Source of the DNA: Pycnopodia helianthoides | Lineage: Eukaryota; Echinodermata; Asteroidea; Forcipulatida; Asteriidae | NCBI GenBank assembly: GCA_032158295.1 | Contig: CM063256.1 | Coordinates: forward strand, 18,248,284 to 18,312,283 | Reading direction: 5' to 3' | Length of the DNA stretch: 64,000 nt | In this document: piece after piece, positions 23,050 through 34,267 of the stretch | How positions within the stretch are numbered: position 1 is the first letter of the stretch | How the letters are laid out: the number at the start of each line of letters is the position of its first letter | Program-made: the position numbers and the translations under genes | The notes under the pieces: generated by a model | Told to the model about the DNA's origin: nothing | The model's database searches: none | Seen by the model: the letters and a program-made list of their open reading frames with translations, nothing else

Positions 23050-23354
23050 TTTATATTGTGTGCGCTAGGATCTTGATGGATTTGCGCCTTATATATGTTA
23101 ATTGCTATGTTATTTTATGTTACAAAAGCGCTGGTGTCCACTAGCAGCATAGAGTTGGGTGGGCGACTAGACACTGACCAGAGCCGTATATTGGAACCAG
23201 AAACTGTTACGTAGCTCTCGAATTGACCATAGTCGACCATGCTCCAGTGCATGGTTCGATCTCACTGTGCTCTATGGTTTCTGGTTAGTCTAGTTGGTCT
23301 AGTCAAGTTTAGTAACCACCCGAACTTGCTCCATACTGACACATCCAGCCTCCT
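23050..23354. other. Spacer downstream of the LINE remnant
   Basis: This is probably LINE 3' untranslated sequence for the first 100 bases, then unrecognised sequence containing two TGGTTAGTCTAGTTGGTCTA-like short repeats near 23281-23310. Confidence 0.4.
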
Positions 23355-23558
23355 CCCATTGCACAACGCGCAGTGCGCATACTCGCGCGTCTCATGTCCG
23401 CCATTTTGGGTGTCAAAACGTGCTCACAAGCATGATACACGTGTTTACGCACCAATGCGCGCGTGCAAACACGTGTACCATCCTTTTGTGCACGTTTCGA
23501 CACCCAGAATGGCGGACAGGAGACGCGCGTGCAAGTGAGCTGCGCGTTGTGCAATGGG
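23355..23558. mobile_element. Long-arm hairpin MITE
   Basis: About 95 bases starting CCCATTGCACAACGCGCAGT are matched in reverse by the last 95, ending CTGCGCGTTGTGCAATGGG. Both arms include TGTCCGCCATT...TGTC and GTGCAC/ACGTG stretches, and only a few mismatches break the stem. The loop is about 15 bases around CACCAATGCGCGCGTG. The arms are CpG-rich. No coding sequence is present, and I could not fix a target duplication. Confidence 0.8.
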
Positions 23559-25324
23559 TCTATACATGAGTTTGAATGGAACAACATTGGCTAGAATACA
23601 ACAAAGCTCTGTACTAAACGACATACACGGTATAATGTTGTTTGTTCGATACACTGTAATCGCATAATTGGAGGCACATGCATTCAAAACTTAAGTTCGA
23701 AACCCAGTTAGCATTCACACTGAGCCCAAATGAATTTGAAGCACAACGAGTCCGGGTATGGGGTGTTAACAACGAAGCGCCAAGCTAGACAACAGTCCAT
23801 GAAACAACGCGAAGCTTGAAAGCCACGTCCTCCGTCGAGACGCACTAAATGATTAGTCTTAAAAGAAATTAGCTGCTGATAAACCGTTTCTCTTCATTGG
23901 AATGATAAATGGAGCCACGATGAGATGACCCTCCCCAGTTTGTGGTTACATTTCGATGATCAATTACCCCGTGTCCGCTAGATGGGTTCTTAACTGTTTT
24001 TCCCCGGTATCCAATTCCTCTACCAAGTTCATTTATTAGTTGATTTAATATTTCAGCTCAATCACAATGATCGAATACTTTATGGGCCATTTATGGGGTC
24101 AGACATGCATTAATCCACTATAGTCTGATTACCGGACCTATATTTAATATCTAGGCCACGTTGGCACAAAATTGTCATTAATTTATTATAATAATAACTT
24201 CGTGCGGGACATCTTGTGTTGGATAAAAAGTAATGCTATTATTTCGCGTGGTTCAAAAGTGGATTTAAATAAACAGCCCTATAGTTTAACCTAATTCTGA
24301 CGTTGGCGTTATATAGTCGATATGGGGTTGGAAATGGTACCCGGAGGCCGCTGGTTACAGAAAATCGCCTCCGCTGCCGAATATGTCATTATCGTGGCTT
24401 ATTTCTAGTCATATTGACTATCAGCAAGAAAGTACACGGGCAATTTGATGCTTTTTTTATCATACGATCAAAATAACATACGCCAAAAGGTAGACTGGCT
24501 AAGAAATAGGTCAATGCTAGGGGTATCTTCACGCCAAGACGCCCCGTGCTGGTGATTCAGTGTCTGGCGAATGTGAAGACCTCTACTTCCTTAACGAATT
24601 GACCTAATTTCGGGGTCAAATTCGATAGTAAAAAAAGTGTAATTGCTGCTCGAGAAAACATGGCTTTAGGGTTTTGGGGCTGAGGGGTCTGATGAAATGA
24701 CAAACTTGAATATAATAGTGTGGACTGTAAGCGTTTATGGCAACCGTACGAGGCAGCGTACATGTTTTTGTTTTACTTTCCCGAAATAAATGTTTGAAGA
24801 AGGAAAGTGTTGTTAACGAACTATTAAAATAGTCTTTACTATTAGCCCCATGTGTGGGCTTTTGTTTTGCAGGTACACGTCAAACATCGGAGGATGTTTT
24901 TTTTAATTAGTTTCAAAGGATGATCAGGGAAATTATCTGTTCGGATAGAGCATCATCGATTTTCAAAACATCTTTTTTTTTAGTCTGTTGTTGCTATTTT
25001 TGGTAACTCAATCTAACCGCGGAAAATAATAATAGGCAAGTACGCGCGTAAATGTTATTGCTCCTGGGAATCACGTGTTTCTGCGCCTGAAGGGAAAATA
25101 TGATGATAACATTATAGGATTCCATCGATATATTTTTTTTGTGATAATGCTTCATCGGGTTGTGAAGACGAGTCAGGCTGGACTCGAATGAAGACAGTTG
25201 TTGATGACTAAAACACGGACAGAAATGTTTGTAAGTGAACTATTTTATAACAAGTAATAATCCACAACGGAACGTGACTGCGTAAACTGTAAATAATTTA
25301 GGGTTGAACAAAAAACAAAATTAC
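23559..25324. other. Mostly unique sequence, nothing recognised
   Basis: About 1.8 kb with no gene, tandem array or dispersed repeat that I can identify. Confidence 0.4.
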
Positions 25325-25400
25325 TAGACCAAATTTGAACCATTGACCTTCGGGTAAAGTGCCGGTGCTCCACCAACTGACCTTTTAAGCCCTATGTTGG
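25325..25400 (-). mobile_element. tRNA-like SINE remnant
   Basis: The minus strand reads AAAGGTCAGTTGGTGGAGCA, an A-box-like D arm, then CGAAGGTCAATGGTTCAAAT, a B-box-like T arm, spaced as in a tRNA. The cloverleaf is decayed (CTTTACCCG anticodon region) and the acceptor ends do not pair well. It is probably a second SINE family different from the tRNA-Leu one. Confidence 0.4.
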
Positions 25401-26818
25401 CGGTCTCCCTATTTTGTCGATATATCTTTGTTCGGGGTGCCACTCGAAGCCATACAACCGTTAACTGCCGTGTAGCCAGGGAGCACACCCGAGTTTGTGA
25501 TACAACCTGGGAAGCAGCAGCAGAGGGATCACCTCAAGGGGGTGCGACTTTTTCAATTCAAATAATTATCAAGTAATCAATCACAACGGAAACTGACTGG
25601 GTAAACTTTATAAGGGGAGTTCCCCCGACGGTGCAAGTCTCCTGCGTATTCTGGGACCAAGTTGGTCCGGACCATATTTGATTTCACGGGTACGCGATTG
25701 TTGGGAAAGTATAATCAAGCGATGAAATATTTGAAAGTAAAAAAAAAAAACATTTATTAAATCAAAACGAAGAAGAAAAAAAAGAAGAAGAAACAACTTA
25801 TCCTTAGTTTCCGGTTACTTGTAAACATTACAGAGTTTTGCCCAACTGACGATAATGTTATCATTAAACCTATTAGTAACGATTGCACAAATTCAAGGGT
25901 GATTCGCAAACGGGGTTGCTAAATAAATCAAATCTTTCCAAACATTCTTACAACGCATGGTTTATAGCGTTGATTCATCTTGCAACAAGTATCCTCTTCA
26001 TATTTTTTTTATATTTGGGTTCAATGTAAGGGCAAACTAATTATTTGTGCTTTATAAAAAAATATATATCTATGTTTAAAATAATTTCAAGAATTTGTTC
26101 TATTAATGTAATTTCAAAGGAAGATTTGATTAAATTTATCTATATATATACATGTAATATTCGTGGACTTTTTTTTCTTGTTTTCGAAACGCGCGACACT
26201 TGTGAGGTCTACTTGTCTTTTATTGCTACGAGTTTTTTTGTTTTCGATGTCTTTGGTTTTACAAATACCTCATCGACCACGGAGTGATGTGGCTTTGACA
26301 CAGCCACATGTGAATTGGACTGAAAAAATAAAAATAATAATAATAATAATTCGTCCTGACCTAAATCTCATCTGATTCGTATGTGTGAAATGATTGGACC
26401 AATATATTCTGGAACTGAAGGTAGTGGTGATTAATTCTGCAGGTGAAAACTCGCTCGTACATTGGCTCTAACAGATCAATTCTTTAGAAAATGCATCACT
26501 CGATTTTGACTGATTTTTTACATACAAAATATATTGTTATATTTGCTCAGAGGAAAAGGCAAAGTTTAAAAACGCTTTATTGAACAAATAAATACGTCGA
26601 TAAAACCGACGGGTCCCATCTTGCGCGGTCCAAGATTCGTATTCGTCAATGGTAAGTCATCCATAATTCATAGCAACACTCGCATTCACTTTTACACTCA
26701 GATGCACCGACTTTTGAGTTGTGAAGTTCGCTTACCACTGTGTGGCCGACAGTGTATAGACTGTACTCAAAGTTCGATCGAGCTGTCAAGAAATATTGTG
26801 TTTTGTAAACCAATATTG
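25401..26818. other. AT-rich spacer, nothing recognised
   Basis: The part at 25262-25330 (AATAATCCACAACGGAACGT) and the part at 25565-25620 (AATCAATCACAACGGAAACT) resemble each other, suggesting a local duplication flanking the tRNA-like remnant. Short (AAT)n runs lie near 26330-26350. No gene is seen. Confidence 0.45.
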
Positions 26819-27182
26819 TTAAGGGAACATCATGGAATTGGTAAGAAAAAAAAACTTGTAAAATATACTTTTTGATCACAGATTTACATGAAACTTACAC
26901 GTCTAATGATGATGATAGTAGAAAACATCCTTTGAAATATTTCTGTCAGAAATGCCATATTTGATGAGAAATGAATAAACTAATTTTCCGATTGGAGTTT
27001 ATCGCTCAGGAGCGTTTGCAATTGTGTAATCGGTTTTTCACTATTTTCTCGTGACCCAGATGGCCGATCGATCTCAAACTTCTACAGGTTTGTCAGTTTA
27101 TGTAAATGGTGGATTGCATAAAGTACTTACGCTGCCAGCAACTGTTTTGTTTAGCAAAAACCAATTCTGTAATGTTCCTTAA
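26819..27182 (+). mobile_element. TTAA-type MITE, family A, internal deletion
   Basis: TTAA at 26819-26822 and 27179-27182 bracket inverted ends (AGGGAACATCATGGAATTGG and CCAATTCTGTAATGTTCCT). Compared with the copies at 33120 and 36682, it lacks about 40 bases after TTTATCGCTCA, where the others have AGTGAGCGTTTTATTCATTT. It is the most diverged family A copy in the window. Confidence 0.85.
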
Positions 27183-27463
27183 GTAATGTAGTGTATTGTT
27201 TCTTTCAAAATTACTAGAGAAACGCTATGTCTACGGTTGCAGTTTTGTTTCCTTTTTTTTCAGCATCGCAATTTGGTGAGTGGCTTTGTTTAGATCAGTA
27301 CATGGGCGGGGCTTAATTGATGCAACTATATTGCGTATATCCCGTAAGGCATCAAATTCAAGAGCAGGTCAAAGGTCAAGTCGATGTATAAAGTTGTACG
27401 TTTAATACGCGGTGAGATGGAATCTTTAAAGTATTCACAGCATTTTATCGGCCAGTCGCTCCC

Positions 27464-27750
27464 TGAAAGGGAAGGTACACGATTGGTAATCACTCTAAAA
27501 AGTAATGGCAATAGAAACTGACTTGGTTAGAAGTCAAGCAACTTTCGATAGTAGGCCTATAAAGCATTTTGAGAAATATTTCAATTCAAAATAATGTGGA
27601 TATGGAAAAAAAAATGTCACTTGTTATCCCCCAAACTTTGAATCTGAGAAACGTTTCTGTCAGAAACGTTTCTCAGATCGTGTATTCCTATTAGGGATTA
27701 TTCTTTATGCGTGGACATATTTGCTGCGTATTTTGGACGGTACAATCCTG
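27464..27750 (-). mobile_element. TTAA-type MITE, family B, truncated inverted copy
   Basis: The outer end TGAAAGGGAAGGTACACGAT matches the reverse complement of the right end of 22326-22695. The long palindrome CTGAGAAACGTTTCTG/CAGAAACGTTTCTCAG lies at about 27644-27678, followed by GTGTATTCC and GCGTGGACATAT as in the other copies. The match fades beyond about 27750. Confidence 0.7.
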
Positions 27751-27920
27751 TACCGGTTTTTTATCCATACTGTGAAAAATAAACATAAACCAAATCTTCA
27801 TGTCATTGATTCAGCTTAACACGTTACAAACTTTCTTAAGTTCAATTTAGAAGAACACACTATTACACTTGTAATACTTATTTTGAAGCTAAAGGAGTTT
27901 ATAAGTTTAAGTGACACGCG

Positions 27921-28312
27921 TAAAGGTACACGTTGCCTTGGATCGGTCGAGTTGGTCTATAAAAAGCGTTTGTAACCGTTGTTGTAAAATGCATATGGTA
28001 AGAAAGATGTTTTTAAAAGTAGAATACAACAATCCACACAAATATGCCTCGAAATTGCATGGTTTTCCTTGAACTTTGCGAACTAACACGGTCGACCATT
28101 TTGTAGAGTCAAAAATTTGACCCCTTAAAATGGCCGACTGTGTTAGTTCACGATGTAAAAGCAAAACCACGCGATTTCGAGGCATATTTGTGTGGATCAT
28201 TGTATTCTACTTTTAAAACATCTTTCTAGATAACTAAATGCATTTTATAACAAACAGTTTGCAAACGCTTTTTATAGACCAACTCGGCATTTCAAGGCAA
28301 TGTGTACCTTCA
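27921..28312. mobile_element. Fold-back MITE, family E
   Basis: The ends AAGGTACACGTTGCCTTG and CAAGGCAATGTGTACCTT are near-perfect inverted repeats. The match continues for nearly 190 bases per arm through TTGGTCTATAAAAAGCGTTT, AGTAGAATACA and GAACTAACACGGTCGACCAT, making the element an almost complete hairpin. Flanking GTAA and TCAA could be decayed TTAA. A sister copy lies at 39503-39816 and keeps TTAA on one side. Confidence 0.8.
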
Positions 28313-28329
28313 ATAGCCACTGTGTAATT

Positions 28330-28462
28330 TATTAACACTAATTTCTGCCAACACACTCGCATTGGTGTTATTTTACCGCCCTATGTTGTTTTTGATTTGT
28401 CTGTGGTATCTGTGTGATAACACCCATGGTGTCAATTTTAACACCCCCGTTTTTGCAGTGTA
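28330..28462. mobile_element. One-sided MITE remnant ending in TTTTTGCAGTG
   Basis: The sequence ends in ACACCCCCGTTTTTGCAGTG, the typical terminal sequence (CACTGCAAAAAC inverted) of many animal DNA transposons. Upstream it carries TTAACACTAATTTCTGCC and GGTGTTATTTTACC. No matching second end was found. The AG of GCAG mimics a splice acceptor. Confidence 0.3.
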
Positions 28463-29462
28463 ATATGCCACTGTTTATAGAAAGTAAACTCGTGGCAGTT
28501 TACATACCGATGCTCGTAAGCTCGTTGACTGGTATGTATAACCACAATGACACGAGTCGAAGTTTTCTTAGTGATGACAGAGGTCGATACGTTCAATTTG
28601 ACATCCCCATGCCAAGTTCATGGGCTCTTTCACCATTCACAGTTTATTCGTCAATCGATCCATTTCCCATAGTTTAACTTTGTGATTTTTTTTTCTGGCT
28701 GCTTGTCAAGACATTTGACGCCCACAATCAATCCGTGACGAGGTATGCGTGACCACGACACACCGAAATCACATGCACTTTATTAAAATTACAACTTGAT
28801 GAGATTTGACGGTGATTGATGGTGGCTCAGATACCACACAACCATGGAAATAAAACATCTTGATGGGTGTTTCATAATTTCAGTGACACCTTGAGAAATT
28901 AAAATTCTAAAATAGACCTATCTGATATAAAACGCCCCAAGCGGGTTTATCACGAGCTGAGCCAGAACGCATTTTTGGACACCGTGGACTGTGTAATGAG
29001 CTGTTTCGCTCGCATTGTGATATCCAAATGCACACATCGGTTATGGGGAGTCATCGAAAGTTGTTTTTCATTAAGGGTGAACAAGGAGAAAACAAAGAGT
29101 CGGCCTCATGAATATTTTGTAGGCCCTCAAATAGTCTACATTAGACAGATTTGAGTGCCAAATAAAAGGGGGACAGTGTAAAAATGTTGCCCAAATGTGA
29201 CCAGGGGGTTGTTGACTTCCAACTTGAGGTTTTATCAATGGCATAGGCCCTGAAAAAATGGTCCTAATTTGCCCAGAGGTGTAGGGACATTTTTGTGAAA
29301 AGATTGATGTTCCAACGTTTGGAAATTTACACAGGGGTAGGGATGTTTTTATTTTGAGGGAGAATAACTCAATGGGCCTTGGGACTCCCCCATATCAAAT
29401 TGATAAAGGATAAATTGGATAAATTCCCTTTACTGTAAAAAGCTGCGAGACTTCTAAGTATT

Positions 29463-29463
<1 letters not shown>
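28463..29463. other. Spacer, nothing recognised
   Basis: An 87-codon plus-strand frame ends at 28677 but overlaps the element end just upstream and has no recognisable domain. No other item is visible. Confidence 0.4.

Positions 29464-29493
<30 letters not shown>
29464..29493. repeat. Poly(T) run of 30
   Basis: An uninterrupted T run follows AAGTATTG. It is not joined to a recognised retroposon. Confidence 0.9.
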
Positions 29494-29495
<2 letters not shown>

Positions 29496-30129
29496 CATTA
29501 TGTACCGTAAGCTATGGGAGTTTATTTAGTGGGGTGCATCCTAAAGCGATGATAGATTTACAGCCACTTGCAGACGACAACCCTTCCTGATAGCAATCCC
29601 CTTAAGAGAACTAAATGGACATGAGCTACACAATCTGTCTCCGGTCAGTTAACACAGAATCGATATGCTGCCGAGTGATGATTGTATAGCTGGATACGGT
29701 AACCCCATAATGAACGAGGTTTGACCATGATGGAAATAGAAAAACGACTCAGTCTCCTGAAACAGAACCGCGGTTAGTTTCTGTTCAGCAAGCCAACGAG
29801 CCAACATTGTCACCAATCGGCTCGGGGAAACTCTATAAAAACAAACAAACAAACAAACAAATCATAACAACAATACAACATAAAAGGAACAACAATAACT
29901 AACAAACAAACACCCAAACAAACACCTCGAGCGAAAAAAAGAAAGCAATAAAAACACCCAACAACACCCGAACAACCCAAAATACCACAGCATCAATAAC
30001 ACCAACAACTACAAACATTGATGTTCCCAATTTATTGTCTTACACATTACTGGTTTCACGTGTAACTGGAGCTCGTGCATTGAATGACTTGAAGCCAAGC
30101 ATGTCCCAATTTTCAAAATGTCATTTCCT
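29494..30129. other. Spacer with (CAAA)n and A-rich sequence
   Basis: A short (AAAC)n run lies at about 29839-29860, and an A/C-rich stretch runs from 29862 to 30010 with CAACAA and AACACC motifs. No gene is visible. Confidence 0.5.
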
Positions 30130-30491
30130 TTGAATCGATGACGAGGAACATAGACTTTCTGGTAATGTTTATACAAACAGACACATTTTGGGGTCCAACT
30201 CCTATTGTAAACCGCAAGCCATAAGAAGAGGCTTTGGCCATGGGTATATTGGGCAGAAAGATCACCGTGTGAGTTGTCATCCTAATAATTTATATTCATT
30301 TATGTTTAACTCGAGAAAATATAACACTGCCAACAAATAGGACCCATGGTAAATGATGCAAGCATGGCCCAACTTTTTGACTGTAGAAGAGTCTTTCTCG
30401 AAGACTGAATGACAACACAACACTCATCAACAAATATAGTGGTGTAACAGAAGCAGTCAAGTGGAAATAAATGAACAAAGAGAGCGCAAAC

Positions 30492-30530
<39 letters not shown>
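30130..30530 (-). repeat. Retroelement-end-like segment, copy 1
   Basis: This segment and 30531-30870 are two tandem copies. Shared anchors are GAATCGATGACGAGGAACA, CGCAAGC, GGACCCA, ATGATGCAAGCA and GAAGACTGAATGACAA. On the minus strand it reads CTTGACTGCTTCTGTTAC and TTCGAGAAAGACTCT, which also occur on the plus strand at 31585-31630. It ends in a (GA)n run at about 30499-30527. The family may be Penelope-like, because the plus-strand relative continues with GTCGAAACGTCTGACA. Confidence 0.6.
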
Positions 30531-30531
<1 letters not shown>

Positions 30532-30870
30532 TGAATCGATGACGAGGAACAAGATTTCGGTAAGTTATACAAGAGGGGTCAATCCTATGATACGCAAGCA
30601 TAGAGAGAAGAGCTTGGCCAGGGTATAGGGAGAAGAGATCAGTAGTGAGTGCACAAGAGAGATCATTAGTTAATGAGAAAGAAGAACACTGCAAGAAAGG
30701 ACCCAGGAGAATGATGCAAGCAGAGCCAATGATGTAGAAGAGTTTTGAAGACTGAATGACAAACAAATCACAACAATGATAGGGTGTAACAGAGAGCAGC
30801 AAGTGGAAAAAAGAAAAGAGAGCGCAAAGAGAGGGAGAAGAGAGAGAGAGAGAGAGAGAAGAGAGAGGGG
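30531..30870 (-). repeat. Copy 2 of the segment, riddled with indels
   Basis: Copy 2 keeps the same order of anchors as copy 1 but is shortened by dozens of small deletions and carries many added AG or GAG pieces (for example CATAGAGAGAAGAGCTTGGC where copy 1 has CATAAGAAGAGGCTTTGGCC). It also ends in a (GA)n run. This pattern is unlike ordinary divergence and may reflect a low-quality consensus in the assembly. Confidence 0.6.
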
Positions 30871-31544
30871 GGTAGAAAACACACTGAGGGAGTGAGGTTC
30901 CTACCCCCATTAGTGATACCGTTAATCTCGCCACGGGGAACTTTTAGGGGCTCTACTTCTAAATCCGATTCCTTTCACCAGCCTGCCGTTTACTACCACC
31001 GATAAGACGGGGAGCGTATCACATGTGCCACCACGTGTCTCATTATATCCGATAGCTTGCGAATTGTGTGGTGTTCATATGCGGTAGGGAAAACAAGAAC
31101 TACACTCAAGAGGCGTTTCTATCAGTAGTGGTTATTATGGCCAAAGACCCACAGTCAACACACAAAAGCTGGAAGCACCCGTAGTACATAATTTCAAACT
31201 TTCTCAACACTCCATTTAGTGACATGATTTTTCAGGGCCTAGAGGCAAAAGCGAGACCTCAGACCATGTAGTCTCCAGGTCCGAGGTTCTTCCTCTATGG
31301 TCCCAGTAAGAAGAAACTGTGCTGTGGAATTGTCTTTGCCTACTCCTTTACCCACAGGTTCACCCCCCCCCTCTTGTTTGTCTTTCTCGTTCAATAATTA
31401 AGTACCTGTTTCTCCCTTTTTCCACCTTTGATTTAGTCTTTTGTGGTTCGAACCTCTTGTGGTTCAACAATCTCCTTATCTCCTTCCCTAAGCTTAACTT
31501 CCCGCTCTTTCATTATTCATCCTTTTTGCTTTTTATGTCAGTTT
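30871..31544. other. Spacer, nothing firm
   Basis: The latter part (31350-31544) is pyrimidine-rich on the plus strand and may belong to the retroelement end that follows. No gene is recognised. Confidence 0.4.
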
Positions 31545-31690
31545 CTGCCTCTTTCTCTCTCTCTTTTCCCTTGACTGCTTCTGTTATGTGTGTTGTGTTG
31601 TCCATTTAACCTTCGAGAAAGACTCTGCTAGGGTCGAAACGTCTGACATTTATTTTAAATCTCCGGACAATAAATTACCGGGGGCTAATA
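31545..31690 (+). repeat. Possible Penelope-like 3' terminal fragment
   Basis: The block has CTTGACTGCTTCTGTTATG, then TTCGAGAAAGACTCTGCTAG, then GGTCGAAACGTCTGACATTT and AAATCTCCGGACAATAAA. The hairpin-like GAAAGACTCT...GTCGAAACGTC arrangement is typical of the non-coding ends of Penelope-like retroelements. No reverse-transcriptase sequence is seen upstream in any frame that I could recognise. Confidence 0.35.
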
Positions 31691-33119
31691 CCATCGAGGG
31701 TAAGCCACAAATATAACACATGCCACCAAAGGATGTCCATGCAACTAATTCAATTTAGATTTCAAGATTCATACAATGGAATACGATATGGACGACAGAT
31801 ATTTGTTAAGATCGCATTCGATTGCTGCCCTAGTATTCTAAGCTGATTGAGTAGAGTTTGAACCTGTTTTGTAAGATGAAACGTCAATAATTTCGAGTTT
31901 ATTTATATTTGTCATGCTTAAGTTCTGTCTTGATCGAACTGCTAGTTCTTGAACTCGTTTTTCTCTGTATTAGTCCGTCCACTTAAGGCATCTCGCCCCA
32001 AGCCTAAGCTTCAAGTAGATGCCTCCGAACCAACATTATTTTCGCTTCTTACTTTTTTGCTGATAGTTCCATTTAATTCCTGCCTTTTTCCTCTTCATTT
32101 TGTTGGAAATAGAGTTGAGTTTGAATTGAAATGAATAATCTTACCGTAGAACACTTATAAAGTCTCAATTGTGTCGGGCTACATTATAGTGGCACATGCT
32201 ACAATCACACTACGAGCACGTCCGTGTAAGCTTACCTGCGGTACAGCTAATCCAAACGGATATGTCTCCATGCTCGGACCACGCAAAATACCATGTACTA
32301 TGATCCTTTAAGTCAATGGATCAGCTTCTTGTTTATCCAGGGTTATTATTCTCAACTGAAAAGACTATGTCGTGTTTTAGTTCCCGATCCTTCACGCATG
32401 GCCTGGGGGTATACCGGCAGCTACTATATAGAGCGTAGAGTATACTCTCAGCGCACTGCTGCAAGGGCCCTGTGGATGGAGTGACCTAACAGCCGAGACG
32501 CCGTGGTCTCTCGGCCAAACACTCATCGGTCAACCCTGGGCCCGAGGATCGCTATAGACAAGTTCTAGGGATTGTCAACAGCTGTGTATTTGCACAGTGG
32601 ACGTCTAGCAGCGAATTGCTATTGCACGGCGGGCAGTTTTTGTCATATTTACGCTGGAAGGATTACAATCATGACACCGCGTTCCTAATGGGTTCCTGTC
32701 ACTGTTTGTTGTACTCTCCTCAACACGCACTTCGAAAGTACGAGTGAACCAATTACCATGTACCGTCTGCACTTGCCCTTTGTTTCATCTTCTTATATCT
32801 CATTTAACCCGTAAAAATAGATTATTTACAAATTTACACCATGCAACAAGCTTATATTTCTCTTATAAATTACTCCCAAAATTTTTAAAAAAATCACCTT
32901 AATTCCAACAAAGTATGGGTATAATTACAGATAAATCACCGAAGGTTTATTTCTCCTTCGCCGATGTTTTAGTTCTGTTTTCAGTTTTATCGGCAGAAAT
33001 TGCTAAATCGGCGGAAATTGCTAAATTAAAGTACGCGTGAGCCTATTCAAAGTACATCTGGGTAAAATGACTGAACTATGTATCATAATATAATGCAGGA
33101 TCAGCAGAACTGAAAACCT
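31691..33119. other. Mostly unique sequence, nothing recognised
   Basis: About 1.4 kb with short frames only. A small hairpin (GCCGAGA...TCTCGGC) lies near 32492-32515. No gene is recognised. Confidence 0.4.
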
Positions 33120-33513
33120 TTAAAGGAACATTACAGAATTGGTAAGAAAAAAACTTGTAAAATATACTTTTTGATCACAGATTTGCATAAAACTTACACG
33201 GTCTAATGATGATGATAGTAGAAAACACCCTTGAAATATTTCTGTCTGAAACGCCACATTTAATGAGAAATGAAGAAACTAATTTTCCGATTGGAGTTTA
33301 TCGCTCAGTGAGCGTTTTATTCATTTGTTGAATCTATATGATTTCATGCAAATGTGTAATCGGTTTTTCACTATTTTCTTGTGACCCAGATGGCCGATCG
33401 ATCTCAAACTTCTACAGGTTTGTCAGTTTATGTATAATGGTGGGTTACATAAAGTGCTTACACTGCCAGCAGCTGTTTTGCTAGCAAAAACCAATTCTGT
33501 AATGTTCCTTTAA
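33120..33513 (+). mobile_element. TTAA-type MITE, family A, full length
   Basis: TTAA at 33120-33123 and 33510-33513 flank AGGAACATTACAGAATTGGT and its exact reverse complement at the right end. The interior includes ACTTGTAAAATATACTTTTT, GTCTAATGATGATGATAGTA, TTTATCGCTCAGTGAGCG and the shared block CTCAAACTTCTACAGGTTTG. It is non-coding, about 390 bases long, and close in sequence to the copies at 36682, 41149 and 63698. Confidence 0.95.
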
Positions 33514-34040
33514 AGTGATGCAAATGAAATTTGATATTGCTTTTGGTATCGCGCTAAGAAAACAAATTCAAGACAACGAAGCATACCGTGATTCGTTTTT
33601 ATCAGATAGCGTAACCAGATGTTTTCAATTAAGGGGGCAAGCGGCTAAAAATACATAATTTGGGGGATACTAATGTATCGAACCATTCATTTATCTTAAT
33701 TTGTTCGATCTTAATTTTGTATAAAAAAAAAAATAAAAACAATCTTAATTTATTTAATTATGTATTAATTTTCTATTGGGTGTCATCACGCCATTGTGCT
33801 CCTATTTAAATGTCATCTGCTTTAGACAATTTTAAAATTGCACTTTCTCAAAAGTAACAAGCTTATTAAAAACATATAAACGAAATAAAAATAGAACTAT
33901 TCCATTGACTTTCCTTGATTAGAATGTTCCCCTTTCCTACACATTCTGTGACATTTTCTAATGAAATTTTATCTTCCAAACAAAAGTGGTTTTTTTTGAC
34001 ACGAGGAGAAAACAAGGAAGACAACAGTTCTTCCCCAGAC
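33514..34040. other. AT-rich spacer
   Basis: No gene or dispersed repeat is visible. An A run lies at about 33723-33739. Confidence 0.45.
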
Positions 34041-34267
34041 GCATTTATTTTCTTTATTTTATTTATTTATTTTATTTATTTATTATTTATTTATTTTATT
34101 TTTTTATTTTATTTATTTATTTATTTATTTATTTATATTTATTTATTTATTTATTTATTTATTTATTATTTATTTTTTATTTATTTTTATTATTATTTAT
34201 TTATTTATTTATTTTTATTATTATTTATTTTATTTTTATTTATTTATTTTTTTTTTTGGGGGGGGGG
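34041..34267. repeat. (ATTT)n microsatellite ending in a G run
   Basis: About 210 bases of ATTT, ATTTT and ATT units end in a T run and a run of ten G (to about 34267). Plus-strand frames through it (33915-34271 and 33986-34294) are artefacts of the repeat. Confidence 0.95.

Noticed and set aside
28440..28677. An exon behind GTTTTTGCAG
   Set aside because: The acceptor-like sequence is the terminal motif of a transposon remnant, and the peptide is not recognised.
30296..30934. A 212-residue minus-strand frame
   Set aside because: It is rich in serine and leucine from GA tracts and crosses the duplicated, indel-rich region.
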